Shown here: positions 7,293 to 15,551 of the stretch, in pieces
Numbering within the stretch: the first letter of the stretch is position 1
Layout of the letters: each line of letters starts with the position of its first letter
From: an uncultured Eubacteriales bacterium
GTDB taxonomy: Bacteria > Bacillota > Clostridia > Oscillospirales > CAG-272
Length of the DNA: 34,226 nt
Direction of reading: 5' to 3'
NCBI GenBank assembly: GCA_905201895.1
Contig: CAJKPX010000023.1
Span: 1-34,226 of the forward strand
The notes under the pieces: generated by a model
What the model saw: the letters and a program-made list of their open reading frames with translations, nothing else
Databases searched by the model: none
What the model was told of the DNA's origin: nothing
Program-made: the position numbers and the translations under genes

Positions 7293-8033
7293 ATGATACC
7301 TTTGATCGGAATCACCGCCGAGGTGGATGACGAGCGAGACGTCAAGCTGAAAAATACATACGTGCACGCGATCGAGGCGTCGGGAGGGCTCCCGATGGTT
7401 TTGCCTTACACAAGCGATCCGAAAACAATGGAATATTTCATTGGTCTGTGCGACGGATTTCTCTTTACGGGTGGGGACGATATCGCACCCGCGCACTACG
7501 GCGAGGACGCGTTGGACACCTGCGGCGTCATTCAGCCCTACCGCGATGAATTCGAGCTTTCGCTGCTCCGACAGGTGCTGGGAACCCCAAAGCCCGTGTT
7601 GGCGATCTGCCGTGGCATTCAGCTTGTCAACGTTGCCTTCGGCGGCACGCTCTATCAGGATCTCCCGAGCGAGAAGCCTTCTTCGGTTTTGCACAGACAA
7701 ACCGATTTCGGTTCCACCCCTGCGCATGCGGTCAGGGTCATTGCCAACACGCCGCTGAGCGAGCTGATGGGACAGGATGAGCTGCAGGTGAACAGCCTGC
7801 ACCACCAAGCGATCAAACGTCTCGGAGACCGTCTTGCGGTCATGGCGGAGGCGGAGGACGGGACCGTTGAGGCGCTTTATCTGCCCGATGAGCAATATCT
7901 TCGTGCCGTTCAATGGCATCCCGAGCGGATGTTTGACACCGACGCCCCCAGCCGACTGATCTTTGCGGATTTCATAAAGGCTTGCGGGGACGGTGCCGAC
8001 GCTGCAACCGAAGGGCGCGGGTCGTTGCGATGA
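7293..8033 (+). CDS. Class I glutamine amidotransferase-like hydrolase (peptidase C26, PuuD-like)
   Basis: 246 residues. The protein belongs to the gamma-glutamyl-gamma-aminobutyrate hydrolase group, which cleaves gamma-glutamyl amide bonds in the cytoplasm. The catalytic triad is visible: Cys106 in LAICRGIQLV and His209 and Glu211 in QWHPE. GITAEVD at the N-terminus, FTGGDDIAPAHYG (58-70) and VNSLHHQAIK (166-175) are also family signatures. No puu pathway genes or glutamyl-putrescine synthetase are nearby, so the natural substrate is uncertain. AAAGGAAG precedes the ATG. The stop overlaps the next start as ATGA. Confidence 0.88.
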   Translation: MIPLIGITAEVDDERDVKLKNTYVHAIEASGGLPMVLPYTSDPKTMEYFIGLCDGFLFTGGDDIAPAHYGEDALDTCGVIQPYRDEFELSLLRQVLGTPKPVLAICRGIQLVNVAFGGTLYQDLPSEKPSSVLHRQTDFGSTPAHAVRVIANTPLSELMGQDELQVNSLHHQAIKRLGDRLAVMAEAEDGTVEALYLPDEQYLRAVQWHPERMFDTDAPSRLIFADFIKACGDGADAATEGRGSLR

Positions 8034-8638
8034 AATGGCTGAAATATTTTCTTGAGTTTATTGCTTGCTATGCCATGCTGTTTCTCCTTGGGCTGTTGGA
8101 GAATTGCTGGGGTGTCTCGAGCACGCCGACCCGCGATTGGTTGGGATATCTGATCCTTGTGTCGGTGTTTTTTGCGATCCGACTCTATTTTGTCGAGATC
8201 AAACCCCGACGCAGCGTTCTGATTTTCGCTGAAAAACACGTGTGGCACACGGTGGTACGCTCGATCTTTGCGGCACTCTGTGTGCTTGGAGGGCTCGCGA
8301 TGGGGATGGCGCTTGCAATTCTCGTTCCCGACAACACCCCCATCAAGGCGGTGCTGCTCGTTCTTTGGATGCTTTTCTTTCCCGCTGCCTATTACGTTCT
8401 GTTTTACCGCGGGGTCTCGCTCTACCGAAATCAAACGCTTCGCGTGTTCAATCTGCGGGTACGCACGTATCACGGCGGCAGAATTGAGAACGTCAGGGTG
8501 GAGCCGTTCGGTGCGCATGCGAGGCTGACCGTTTCGGTGGGCGGCGAGGAGCACGTGTTTTGGGTCCCGACCAGAGAGGCTTGGAGCTATGCAAGAAGAA
8601 TATCGAATTTGACATTGAAGGGCGAAGCAAATGAGTAA
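8030..8638 (+). CDS. Polytopic membrane protein with PH-like C-terminal domain, unknown
   Basis: 202 residues. Four probable transmembrane helices (about 4-24, 38-55, 77-100, 106-127) are followed by a soluble region with RNQTLRVFNLRVRTYHGGRIENVRVEP, a beta-rich stretch like those of bacterial PH domains. No family is recognised. It is sandwiched in an operon: its start overlaps the amidotransferase stop (ATGA), and its own stop lies 8 bases inside the YitT gene. An in-frame upstream extension would run through the amidotransferase gene and is rejected. Confidence 0.72.
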   Translation: MKWLKYFLEFIACYAMLFLLGLLENCWGVSSTPTRDWLGYLILVSVFFAIRLYFVEIKPRRSVLIFAEKHVWHTVVRSIFAALCVLGGLAMGMALAILVPDNTPIKAVLLVLWMLFFPAAYYVLFYRGVSLYRNQTLRVFNLRVRTYHGGRIENVRVEPFGAHARLTVSVGGEEHVFWVPTREAWSYARRISNLTLKGEANE

Positions 8639-9518
8639 ACAAGTAAAATTCAAGGAATACGCCGTCGATCTTCTCACCGCCATTCTGGCGGGGGCGATCG
8701 TTGGCACGGCATACTATTTCTTTCAGAACAGTAACGGGTTTGCACCGGGCGGCGTGGGCGGTCTTGCCACGATCACGCATTATCTGCTTGCCGATCGCAT
8801 CAGCTGGTCGATTCTGATGGTGGCGTTCAATCTGCCCATCTTCATTCTGGTGAGCGCGATTGTAAATAAAAAGCTGGGCGTGATGCTCATCGTTTATATG
8901 GCGGTGCAGTCCTTTCTGCCGCAGCTATACGAGCACGTGGGCGCGCAGGCATACTGCATGGCGAACAACCAAGAGGATTTCAACATTGTGTTTGCCTGCA
9001 TTGCAACGGGCGTGATCTCGGGCTTCGGGTTTTCGGTCATGCTCCGTCGGTTCGGTGCGAGCGGCGGAACCTACGGCATCTCCGCCCTGCTCAAAAAGGT
9101 AAAGCCCGAGCTCAATATTGCCTACGTATCGTTTATCATGGACACGAGCGTGGTGCTGATCGCATTCTTTGTTTACGGCATGCGTATCACCCCTGTGATC
9201 TGCACGCTGCTCAACCTTTTTATCGCCAACATGATCGTTGACAACGGCTTGAGCGGTATCAAAAACGGCTATAAATTCGAGATTGTCACGAGTCATCCCA
9301 CCGAGCTCTCGCAGGAGCTGATGTCGCGCCTGAAGCACGGTGTCACCTCCATTCAGGTGCATGGGATGTATTCGGACACCGATAAATATATGCTGATCTG
9401 CATCATCAACAAGCGTCAGATCGGTGAAATGATGAAGATTCTCAAAAGCCATCCCGACACCTTTGCAAGCTTTGAAAAGGTGAACGAGGTATTTGGCAAT
9501 TTCAAGAGAAAGGTGTGA
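8631..9518 (+). CDS. YitT family membrane protein (DUF161 plus DUF2179)
   Basis: 295 residues. Five or so transmembrane helices in the first 200 residues carry the YitT signature GTAYYFFQNSNGFAPGGVGG (about 25-44) and RRFGASGGTYGI (about 140-151). A soluble C-terminal DUF2179 domain follows, with DKYMLICIINKRQIGEMMKI and a DPDTF-like end (HPDTFASFEKVNEVFGNF). Members are widespread in Bacillota and their transport or signalling role is not established. The ATG overlaps the previous gene by 8 bases. About 110 bases after the stop hold no recognisable gene or terminator. Confidence 0.9.
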   Translation: MSKQVKFKEYAVDLLTAILAGAIVGTAYYFFQNSNGFAPGGVGGLATITHYLLADRISWSILMVAFNLPIFILVSAIVNKKLGVMLIVYMAVQSFLPQLYEHVGAQAYCMANNQEDFNIVFACIATGVISGFGFSVMLRRFGASGGTYGISALLKKVKPELNIAYVSFIMDTSVVLIAFFVYGMRITPVICTLLNLFIANMIVDNGLSGIKNGYKFEIVTSHPTELSQELMSRLKHGVTSIQVHGMYSDTDKYMLICIINKRQIGEMMKILKSHPDTFASFEKVNEVFGNFKRKV

Positions 9519-9630
9519 GGGGATGCCGCTGTGCATCCGCTCCACGCATCGGTTCGCGTCGGCGGGATTTGCTTGAGCACCTGCATTGCGCGAAATTGCA
9601 AGTATCAACAACGAAGGCGAGGTTAGGACA

Positions 9631-10005
9631 ATGACGATGAAGGAACGCTTTTTGGATTGCCTGGATATTTACCGCGCGCGGGATTGCGGCGACCATATTG
9701 AGCTTGAGCTCCCCGTGGTGCTCAATTTTAACCAGCAGCTCCTGACGCTGCATATCGTGCCTCTTGGCGAGGAGCAGGGCTACTACGTGCTCGACAGCGG
9801 CACGGCATTTTGCGACGACAGCAATGACGCGGCATACTATTTCGAGCGCTTTGAGCGCGAGGACAAGAATTATCACTATGGGATCGGCGTTTCCGAGGAG
9901 TGCTTTTTCAAGCAATATCCCGCCGAGTTTGGCGTGCGTGTTGCCGTGAGCGAGTTCGTTCGCTTTTTCGTCTATCTCGACGATTTTATTCTGAAGCTCG
10001 AATGA
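9631..10005 (+). CDS. Small acidic soluble protein, unknown (weak DUF1828 resemblance)
   Basis: 124 residues with no membrane segment or signal peptide. The central part, YYVLDSGTAFCDDSND (about 50-65), and the flanking ELPVVLNF and FFVYLDDFILKLE recall DUF1828, a short domain with a conserved 'L-(S/D)-D-x-G' strand turn, but the match is weak and from memory. GGCGAGG lies about 8 bases before the ATG at 9631; an ATG two codons later is also possible. Neither neighbour points to a function. Confidence 0.6.
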   Translation: MTMKERFLDCLDIYRARDCGDHIELELPVVLNFNQQLLTLHIVPLGEEQGYYVLDSGTAFCDDSNDAAYYFERFEREDKNYHYGIGVSEECFFKQYPAEFGVRVAVSEFVRFFVYLDDFILKLE

Positions 10006-10122
10006 GCCGAGGTTGAACGGTTGATGGAACATTGCACATGCACGGATACGTCCGATGCGTTGCATTCGATCGCACGGAAGAATCAGGTATGCGCGTAAAT
10101 CTATTGCAAGGAGAAATACATC

Positions 10123-10794
10123 ATGAAATTAAAGGTAATCGGTTGGGTGTGGTATGAAGACTCCTGCTATGACGGAGGAGAGGTCGATTGGGCGGCGTAC
10201 AACGCCATTGTGGATGACGTCAAAGAGCACGGCTATCGCTTTACGGGCTATCATCATCAGGAATCGTTTGACTGTGCCCCCGTGCTCAACGACGGCAAAA
10301 TCCGCCGTTTTTCGCAGCGCTCATGGGGCGGTCTGATGGCAACTGTTGAGGGGCTCAAGGGAAAATACGCATATTCGGTTTATGCTTTTTCTTCACCCTT
10401 CAATGAAGACGACGATTTTGTGATGCCCCGTGAGCGTGACGTTGACGAGCGCATGATCCTACCGCCCGAGGAGCTGGTGGACGAGTATCGCGTGAAAATC
10501 CGCATCGACGCGTTGCGCCGCATTGGAGAGAACGGCGGAAGATTCAGACTCCCCGACCTTGAGGAATATCGCTATATGGCGGTGGGCGACGTGATCGTGT
10601 TTCTCAACAAGGGCGCCGAATATCGCTATCGGATCACGCACATGGAGAAGAACAAAAAGCTCCCCGAGCGCGATATTTTCAACTACCAAATGCTCAACAC
10701 ATATAACACGAGCGAGGAAAAAATCAAGCGCATCACCGAAAAATATGAAAATGCACCGAGTGAGATCTGCCTGATTCTCGAGGCGATCGAATAA
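10123..10794 (+). CDS. Hypothetical soluble protein
   Basis: 223 residues, highly charged and cytoplasmic by composition. The N-terminal half begins KLKVIGWVWYEDSCYDGG and is rich in Tyr and Trp. The C-terminal half contains YRYMAVGDVIVFLNKGAEYRYRITHME, a 'G-D-x-I-x-F' strand arrangement reminiscent of ASCH or PUA-like beta-barrels, though not enough to assign one. AAGGAG lies 9 bases before the ATG. The roughly 117-base gap upstream contains no clear promoter. I do not recognise the family. Confidence 0.65.
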   Translation: MKLKVIGWVWYEDSCYDGGEVDWAAYNAIVDDVKEHGYRFTGYHHQESFDCAPVLNDGKIRRFSQRSWGGLMATVEGLKGKYAYSVYAFSSPFNEDDDFVMPRERDVDERMILPPEELVDEYRVKIRIDALRRIGENGGRFRLPDLEEYRYMAVGDVIVFLNKGAEYRYRITHMEKNKKLPERDIFNYQMLNTYNTSEEKIKRITEKYENAPSEICLILEAIE

Positions 10795-10827
10795 GCGACT
10801 GCAAGCAAAGGAGAGAAGAAAATCACT

Positions 10828-12456
10828 ATGAAGGTTTGTGTTATTCAACCGCACTATTCATTTGATGAGGGCGACGTGCAGGTCTGCTTCGATGATCTGC
10901 TCACGCATCTTGATCGTTGCGACGAGAGCTTGGACCTGATTGTTCTGCCCGAATACAGTGACGCGCCAGCCGACGTGCAGGGCAAGGAGGGCTTCTACAA
11001 CGCCGTGCACCAAAATCACGCGCGTCTGTTTGAAAAAGCAATCGAAACAGCAAAGCGCTGCCATGCGCTGGTCTTTGTCAACGCAGGATACGAGACCGAC
11101 GGCGGTATTCGCAATACCACCCACGTCATCGACCGCGAGGGCAGGGTTGTAGGACGCTATTTCAAGGCGCATCCCGCACCCAGCGAGGTCAGGAGCGACG
11201 CCGAGGGCGGGCACGCGCTCGACGTGGCGTACAGCTATCAATACGCACCGCCCTATGTGATCGAGCTTGAGGGGCTTCGCTTTGCCTTTCTCACCTGCTA
11301 CGATTTCTATTTCTATGAATATTTCGCGCGACTTGCCCGTGAGAACGTGGACGTGATTATCGGCTGCTCTCTGCAGCGTACTGATACGCACCGCGCGCTC
11401 TCGATCATCAATTCCTTTCTTTGCTACAACACCAATGCGTATCTGATCCGCTCGTCGGTGTCGCTCGGTGAGGATGCGGAGCTTTGCGGCTGCTCGATGG
11501 TCGTCTCTCCCACAGGCGAGATGCTGCTCAACATGGAGAGCCGCGTGGGGCTTGGTATCTGCGAGATCGACCCCCAAAAGAAGTATTATAAGCCCGCAGG
11601 ACACCAGGGCAGGCTCAAATCACACTATGAATACATCGAGGAGGGGCGGCGCCCCTGGCTTTACCGCAACGGTGGCGCGTCGGTTGTACCCTTTGACCGC
11701 GTGATGTCCTATCCCCGTCTCTGCGCGCATCGCGGCTTTTCCACGGTTGCCCCCGAGAACAGCCTGCCCGCCTTCGGCGCGGCTGTGGCGCTCGGTGCCG
11801 AGGAGATCGAGCTCGATCTCTGGAGCACCAAGGACGGCGTTCTGGTCTCCTGCCACGATAGCACGCTCGACCGCGTGAGCGATGGCAGCGGCAAGATCTA
11901 CGAGCACACCTATGCAGAGCTTTTGCAGCTCGATTTCGGCGTCAAGCACGGCGAGCGCTTCCGCGGACTCAAAATCCCAACCTTTGAGGAAATTCTGCAA
12001 AAATTTGCAGGCAGGGTAATCATCAATCTGCACGTGAAGATCTGGGATAAGAACTTTGAGGATTCTAAAATGGAGGAGATCGTGGGACTGATCCGCAAAT
12101 ACGATTGCGAGCAGCACGTGTATTTTATGACCACGAGCGACGAAATGATCCGCCGTGTGCGCGAGTATGCCCCCGATATGCGCGTTTGCGTGGGCTGGGA
12201 CGGCAACAAGGAGCCGCTCTCGATCGTAGACCGCGCGATTGCGCTCGGTGCGCACAAGGTGCAGCTTTTCAAGCCCTATTTCAATCAGGAAAGCGTCGAC
12301 AAGGCGCACGCGCACGGCATTCTTTGTAACGTGTTCTGGGCGGATGACCCCGAGGAGGCAAGACGCTATTTTGAAATGGGAATCGACACGGTGCTCACCA
12401 ACGATTATCTCACCGTTTACAATGCGGTGAAGGATGATTACCTTCCGCGCAAATAA
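10828..12456 (+). CDS. Fusion of a carbon-nitrogen hydrolase and a glycerophosphodiester phosphodiesterase
   Basis: 542 residues in one uninterrupted frame. Residues 1-280 form a nitrilase-superfamily hydrolase with the Glu-Lys-Cys triad: E42 in LPEYSD, K113 in YFKAHPAPSE and C157 in LTCYDFYFYEYF. Such enzymes hydrolyse amides or nitriles. Residues 295-542 form a GDPD domain with H301-R302 in CAHRGF, E310-x-N (APENS), E328 and D330 in EIELDLWS and H343 in SCHDSTLDR. These enzymes cut glycerophosphodiesters to glycerol 3-phosphate and an alcohol. Both halves look catalytically complete. There is no signal peptide, so it is probably cytoplasmic. The substrate linking the two activities is unknown. 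AAAGGAGA precedes the ATG. Confidence 0.88.
   Translation: MKVCVIQPHYSFDEGDVQVCFDDLLTHLDRCDESLDLIVLPEYSDAPADVQGKEGFYNAVHQNHARLFEKAIETAKRCHALVFVNAGYETDGGIRNTTHVIDREGRVVGRYFKAHPAPSEVRSDAEGGHALDVAYSYQYAPPYVIELEGLRFAFLTCYDFYFYEYFARLARENVDVIIGCSLQRTDTHRALSIINSFLCYNTNAYLIRSSVSLGEDAELCGCSMVVSPTGEMLLNMESRVGLGICEIDPQKKYYKPAGHQGRLKSHYEYIEEGRRPWLYRNGGASVVPFDRVMSYPRLCAHRGFSTVAPENSLPAFGAAVALGAEEIELDLWSTKDGVLVSCHDSTLDRVSDGSGKIYEHTYAELLQLDFGVKHGERFRGLKIPTFEEILQKFAGRVIINLHVKIWDKNFEDSKMEEIVGLIRKYDCEQHVYFMTTSDEMIRRVREYAPDMRVCVGWDGNKEPLSIVDRAIALGAHKVQLFKPYFNQESVDKAHAHGILCNVFWADDPEEARRYFEMGIDTVLTNDYLTVYNAVKDDYLPRK
12387..12434 (+). repeat. 48-base direct repeat, copy in the intact GDPD domain
   Basis: This 48-base segment, encoding TVLTNDYLTVYNAVK near the C-terminus of the fusion protein, is identical to 13383-13430. 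Beyond it the two sequences diverge but remain alignable to the stop codon. Confidence 0.85.
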
Positions 12457-12491
12457 GCATCCGTGAAAAACACAAAAAAGGAGACAATGCC

Positions 12492-13241
12492 TTGATACAG
12501 GACCTTCATTCCCACACCTACTATTCCTTTTGCGGCAAGGATTCCCCCGAAACGATCGTTGAGGCAGCAATCGCGGGCGGGATCGAGCTGTTCGGCATCT
12601 GCGACCACAACCATGGCGTCGGCTTTTGCCGATACGATGCCTACAAGGCACCCGAGAATGTGATCCCGAATCACTACGGCCCGCGCGCTCTGCAAAGATA
12701 CTATGACCACATCAACCTTGTCCGCGAAAAATACGCCGATCGCATTCGCATTCTATGCGGCATTGAGATCACCGCAACGCTCGATCGGCCGAAGATCGCG
12801 CTGCCCCCCGACGCGGATATCTCCTTTTTCGATTACTGCATGATCGAAAATCCGAATTTGGAAAATTCGCTCATCAACCGAGATCTGTTTGCCTTTGCCG
12901 AGCGCTGCGGGTGCCGGCACACGGGCGTGGCACACACCGATATGTTTGCCTTCATCGCCTCGCTTGGTGAGGACCCCTATCGCTATTTTCGCCGCATGGC
13001 AGAGGCAGGAATCTTTTGGGAAATGAACGTCAGCTTTGACAGCATCCACAAGTACCGCGAGCATGCCTATATGCTGGATTTCTTTCAAAATGAGGAGCAG
13101 CAGGCGATCGTGCGCGAATCGGGCGTGCGACTCTCGGTTGGATTTGACGGACACCGCGTGGAAGACTATCTGCCCGAGCGCGTGGCGTATTATTGCAAAC
13201 GCTTGACCGAGCTTGGTATCAAAATGGCGTTTGAGGACTGA
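12492..13241 (+). CDS. PHP-domain phosphoesterase
   Basis: 249 residues from a TTG start. The PHP metal-binding motifs are all present: DLHSHT (H6, H8), CDHN (D38, H39), GIEIT (E92), GVAHTD (H148) and GFDGHR (D219, H221). PHP proteins bind two or three metal ions and hydrolyse phosphomonoesters or diesters, as in histidinol phosphatase. No his genes are nearby, so another substrate is likely. TTG at 12492 was chosen because AAGGAGA lies 8 bases upstream; the nearby ATG at 12487 is out of frame and stops at once. It directly follows the nitrilase–GDPD fusion gene, which suggests a joint role in phosphoester breakdown. Confidence 0.85.
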   Translation: MIQDLHSHTYYSFCGKDSPETIVEAAIAGGIELFGICDHNHGVGFCRYDAYKAPENVIPNHYGPRALQRYYDHINLVREKYADRIRILCGIEITATLDRPKIALPPDADISFFDYCMIENPNLENSLINRDLFAFAERCGCRHTGVAHTDMFAFIASLGEDPYRYFRRMAEAGIFWEMNVSFDSIHKYREHAYMLDFFQNEEQQAIVRESGVRLSVGFDGHRVEDYLPERVAYYCKRLTELGIKMAFED

Positions 13242-13289
13242 ACGGTACACGGTCACGAAAAATCAAAATCATTCATTGGAGAAAGAAAT

Positions 13290-13451
13290 ATGGAAATTCT
13301 GAATTTTGAAGGCATACAGTATCTGGTGCGCTATCCGCGCGGCTACGAGGAGGGCAAAAAATACCCCGTGATCCTTTTTCTGCACGGTGCTCACCAACGA
13401 TTATCTCACCGTTTACAATGCGGTGAAGGACGATTATCTTTCGCACACTAA
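13290..13451 (+). pseudogene. Recombination scar: esterase 5' end joined to the 3' end of a second GDPD gene
   Basis: A good ribosome binding site (GGAG, 8 bases) and ATG at 13290 open a frame starting MEILNFEGIQYLVRYPRGYE and reaching VILFLHGA, which is typical of the start of alpha/beta-hydrolase esterases up to the oxyanion-hole HGA/HGG. At 13383 the sequence switches to a near copy of the C-terminal coding end of the upstream GDPD domain, in a different frame, and the esterase frame stops at 13451 after 53 codons. The joint falls in CACGGTGC, a sequence that would fit either parent. In the GDPD frame the tail reads VLTNDYLTVYNAVKDDYL and remains open past the scar. No functional product is expected. 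Confidence 0.75.
13383..13430 (+). repeat. 48-base direct repeat, copy in the scar
   Basis: Identical to 12387-12434. The next bases differ at several positions (GAT/GAC, TAC/TAT, CCG/TCG), which indicates an independent, slightly diverged paralogue. Confidence 0.85.
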
Positions 13452-13522
13452 AATTTTGTTTGAGAACTGACTGTGCTTTTGGATTTTTGTGTATAAAATT
13501 GATGTAACAGAGAGGTAAGATC

Positions 13523-15481
13523 ATGAAAAAATTTTTGCTCACTTTGGTTTTGATCGCAACGCTTGCCGTTGCACTTTCCGCCTGTGATATGATAGGGAAA
13601 CCGCCGCGACAGGAGTCGCCCGAGCCTCCCCGCATGCCCACACTCACGATCTCGGAGGACGGCTATGCAAGCTGGGGCGGAGTGGAAAGCCTGGATCATT
13701 GGGTCTACGTGATCAACGTTGGACTTCTGCATGACGAGGAGGGCAATTCGCTGGACGAGGAGGTAAAAACGCAGGAGACGGGCGTGCAGCTCACCCCCGG
13801 TGACACGATCTCTGTCTGGGCGGTGCTCGGCGAGCAGCGCGGTGTTTCTGCCGAGGGGACGTATTATCTTAACGCCGACGTTTCGCTTGACGTCTATTCT
13901 CTCGCCGATCGGGTGCGTGAAAAGGCGAGCATGGTGGAATCCATGCTCGAAAAGATTCGCTCGCGCGACAGCTTGATTCGCGCAAGATATGCTGCATATG
14001 CTGCCGCATGTGAGGGCGCGCAGGACAATGCGGCGCTCGATGCGCTCTACTTTGAGCATTGGAGCGTATCCTCGGCAGGTGAGCTTCCCACCGTTGACGC
14101 GGCTGAATATAAGGATTTCTTCTCGATTGTTCCCGAAATGGATGCAATCACCGAGCACGAGCAGATCTATGCGGTGCTTACCAAGCGCGAGCTGCAGGAC
14201 GTAAAGGAGTCCTTTGATGCCTACAAGGCGGCGCTTGAGGAGCTGCAATCGGCATACGAAAAGCGCGTGCGTGTGATGAACGTGTACTGCTACAAGGAAA
14301 ATACACTCGGCTCCGAGTCGGGCGTGAACCTGGTCAAGCTGATTGAAAACGGTGAGGGGGCACTGCTCGGAGAGGTACCCGTTTCGTTTGAAGGCTATCA
14401 GCCCAAGCACCTCGAGCTGCTCAATGATGGTGGAATTCAGGAGCTCGACCGCCCCTATCTGCCTGTTGAGGATCAGGCATCCGCAAACCTGATCTATGAG
14501 GGCAAGTCCTATCAGGTTTCCTACAATTTCGGCGTCTTTTCGGGAATGGGAATTTGTAAAGAGGGCGATATCGTGAAAATGGGCGAGAAATTTGTTCTCG
14601 CACGTCCCTATTGCAGCGAACTTTTCTTTGATTGCTGGGTGGACGGCAGCGGCAAGGAGATCAACCCCGACAATTTCCTCTTTGATTACGCCGAAAACAT
14701 CACGCTGACCGCAAAATGGTTTGCCGATCCCCAGAGCTTTGGGTGGCAGTTTGAACAGAAGCATTCCTTCAGCGACCCCGATGGATTTGAGGTGGTCACC
14801 TGCTTCGGCTACGTGGAGTGTGTCTCGTTTGTCAACGGTATTCCCACGCTCTACATTCGCCGGGATAGCAGCCGCAACAGCGGCTTGCTTGAGGTCGTCA
14901 ATCCTTTGATTCGCGACATAGGCTCGTCTACATGGAGGACCTTCGATTCGCGCCAGGCGCTCACGCGTTATTTCTCAATGTTCCCGGACGGAACGCTTAA
15001 CACGTCACACAACGGAAGCATTTATCTGGATGGATATTTTGTTTGCGTGCAGGGGATTCTGACCACGGTTGACGGAAAAACCACGCTTACAAGTGCGCGT
15101 ATTCTCAAAAGCGATGGTACCAGCGCGAGTGCGGGTGTGATCATCCCTGTGTTCCAAAATTACACCGATTTGCTTGCCTCTGCCAACTCCTTTACCGATT
15201 TAGCAGGAAAGAGCGAAAACGTAACGGCACGCCTGGATAACTGCGTGATCAACGCGGAAAAGGTTGACGGCTGCTATGAGGTGCGCGTGAACGGCTCAAC
15301 GCTGACCTACAAGCTCTCGCTCAACCCCTCAATTCTTTCTGCCGACGAGCTTGCGGCGTTTGAGGAGAGCCTGCGCTTTGGAGAACCCGTAACGCTCTAC
15401 GTGCTGTTGCGCTATCAAACCGACAAGGCAGGCAATGCACGTCTCATTCTCGAGCCTTGTATTGTAGAGACCGTTCATTAA
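13523..15481 (+). CDS. Large lipoprotein with an InlB-type repeat
   Basis: 652 residues. A signal sequence with lipobox LSAC places lipid-modified Cys21 at the outer face of the membrane. A Pro/Glu-rich linker is followed by a beta strand-rich segment (about 38-130), a helical central region (about 130-260) and, at about 330-398, a stretch ending FFDCWVDGSGKEI...NITLTAKW that resembles an InlB B-repeat (Listeria-Bacteroides repeat). The last 250 residues are beta-rich and could include an OB-like fold. A possible -10 (TATAAA, 13492-13497) with no good -35 lies upstream, and GAGAGGT precedes the ATG. It may bind cell-surface or environmental polymers; no enzyme motif is visible. Confidence 0.8.
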   Translation: MKKFLLTLVLIATLAVALSACDMIGKPPRQESPEPPRMPTLTISEDGYASWGGVESLDHWVYVINVGLLHDEEGNSLDEEVKTQETGVQLTPGDTISVWAVLGEQRGVSAEGTYYLNADVSLDVYSLADRVREKASMVESMLEKIRSRDSLIRARYAAYAAACEGAQDNAALDALYFEHWSVSSAGELPTVDAAEYKDFFSIVPEMDAITEHEQIYAVLTKRELQDVKESFDAYKAALEELQSAYEKRVRVMNVYCYKENTLGSESGVNLVKLIENGEGALLGEVPVSFEGYQPKHLELLNDGGIQELDRPYLPVEDQASANLIYEGKSYQVSYNFGVFSGMGICKEGDIVKMGEKFVLARPYCSELFFDCWVDGSGKEINPDNFLFDYAENITLTAKWFADPQSFGWQFEQKHSFSDPDGFEVVTCFGYVECVSFVNGIPTLYIRRDSSRNSGLLEVVNPLIRDIGSSTWRTFDSRQALTRYFSMFPDGTLNTSHNGSIYLDGYFVCVQGILTTVDGKTTLTSARILKSDGTSASAGVIIPVFQNYTDLLASANSFTDLAGKSENVTARLDNCVINAEKVDGCYEVRVNGSTLTYKLSLNPSILSADELAAFEESLRFGEPVTLYVLLRYQTDKAGNARLILEPCIVETVH

Positions 15482-15551
15482 ATTCTGTTTGAGGATTTTG
15501 AAAACAACGCATTTCCAATATTCGGTACATGTATCAAGGAGGTATGGCAAC

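Noticed and set aside
9519..9630. Terminator after YitT (GGATG/CATCC hairpin)
   Set aside because: The stem is only 5 base pairs and has no T run.
13290..13451. A new functional 53-residue protein
   Set aside because: The sequence is explained by an esterase fragment joined out of frame to a GDPD tail.
13448..14764. 438-codon open frame antisense to the lipoprotein gene
   Set aside because: Its region is covered by a plus-strand gene with a clear lipoprotein signal sequence; the shadow lacks a binding site.
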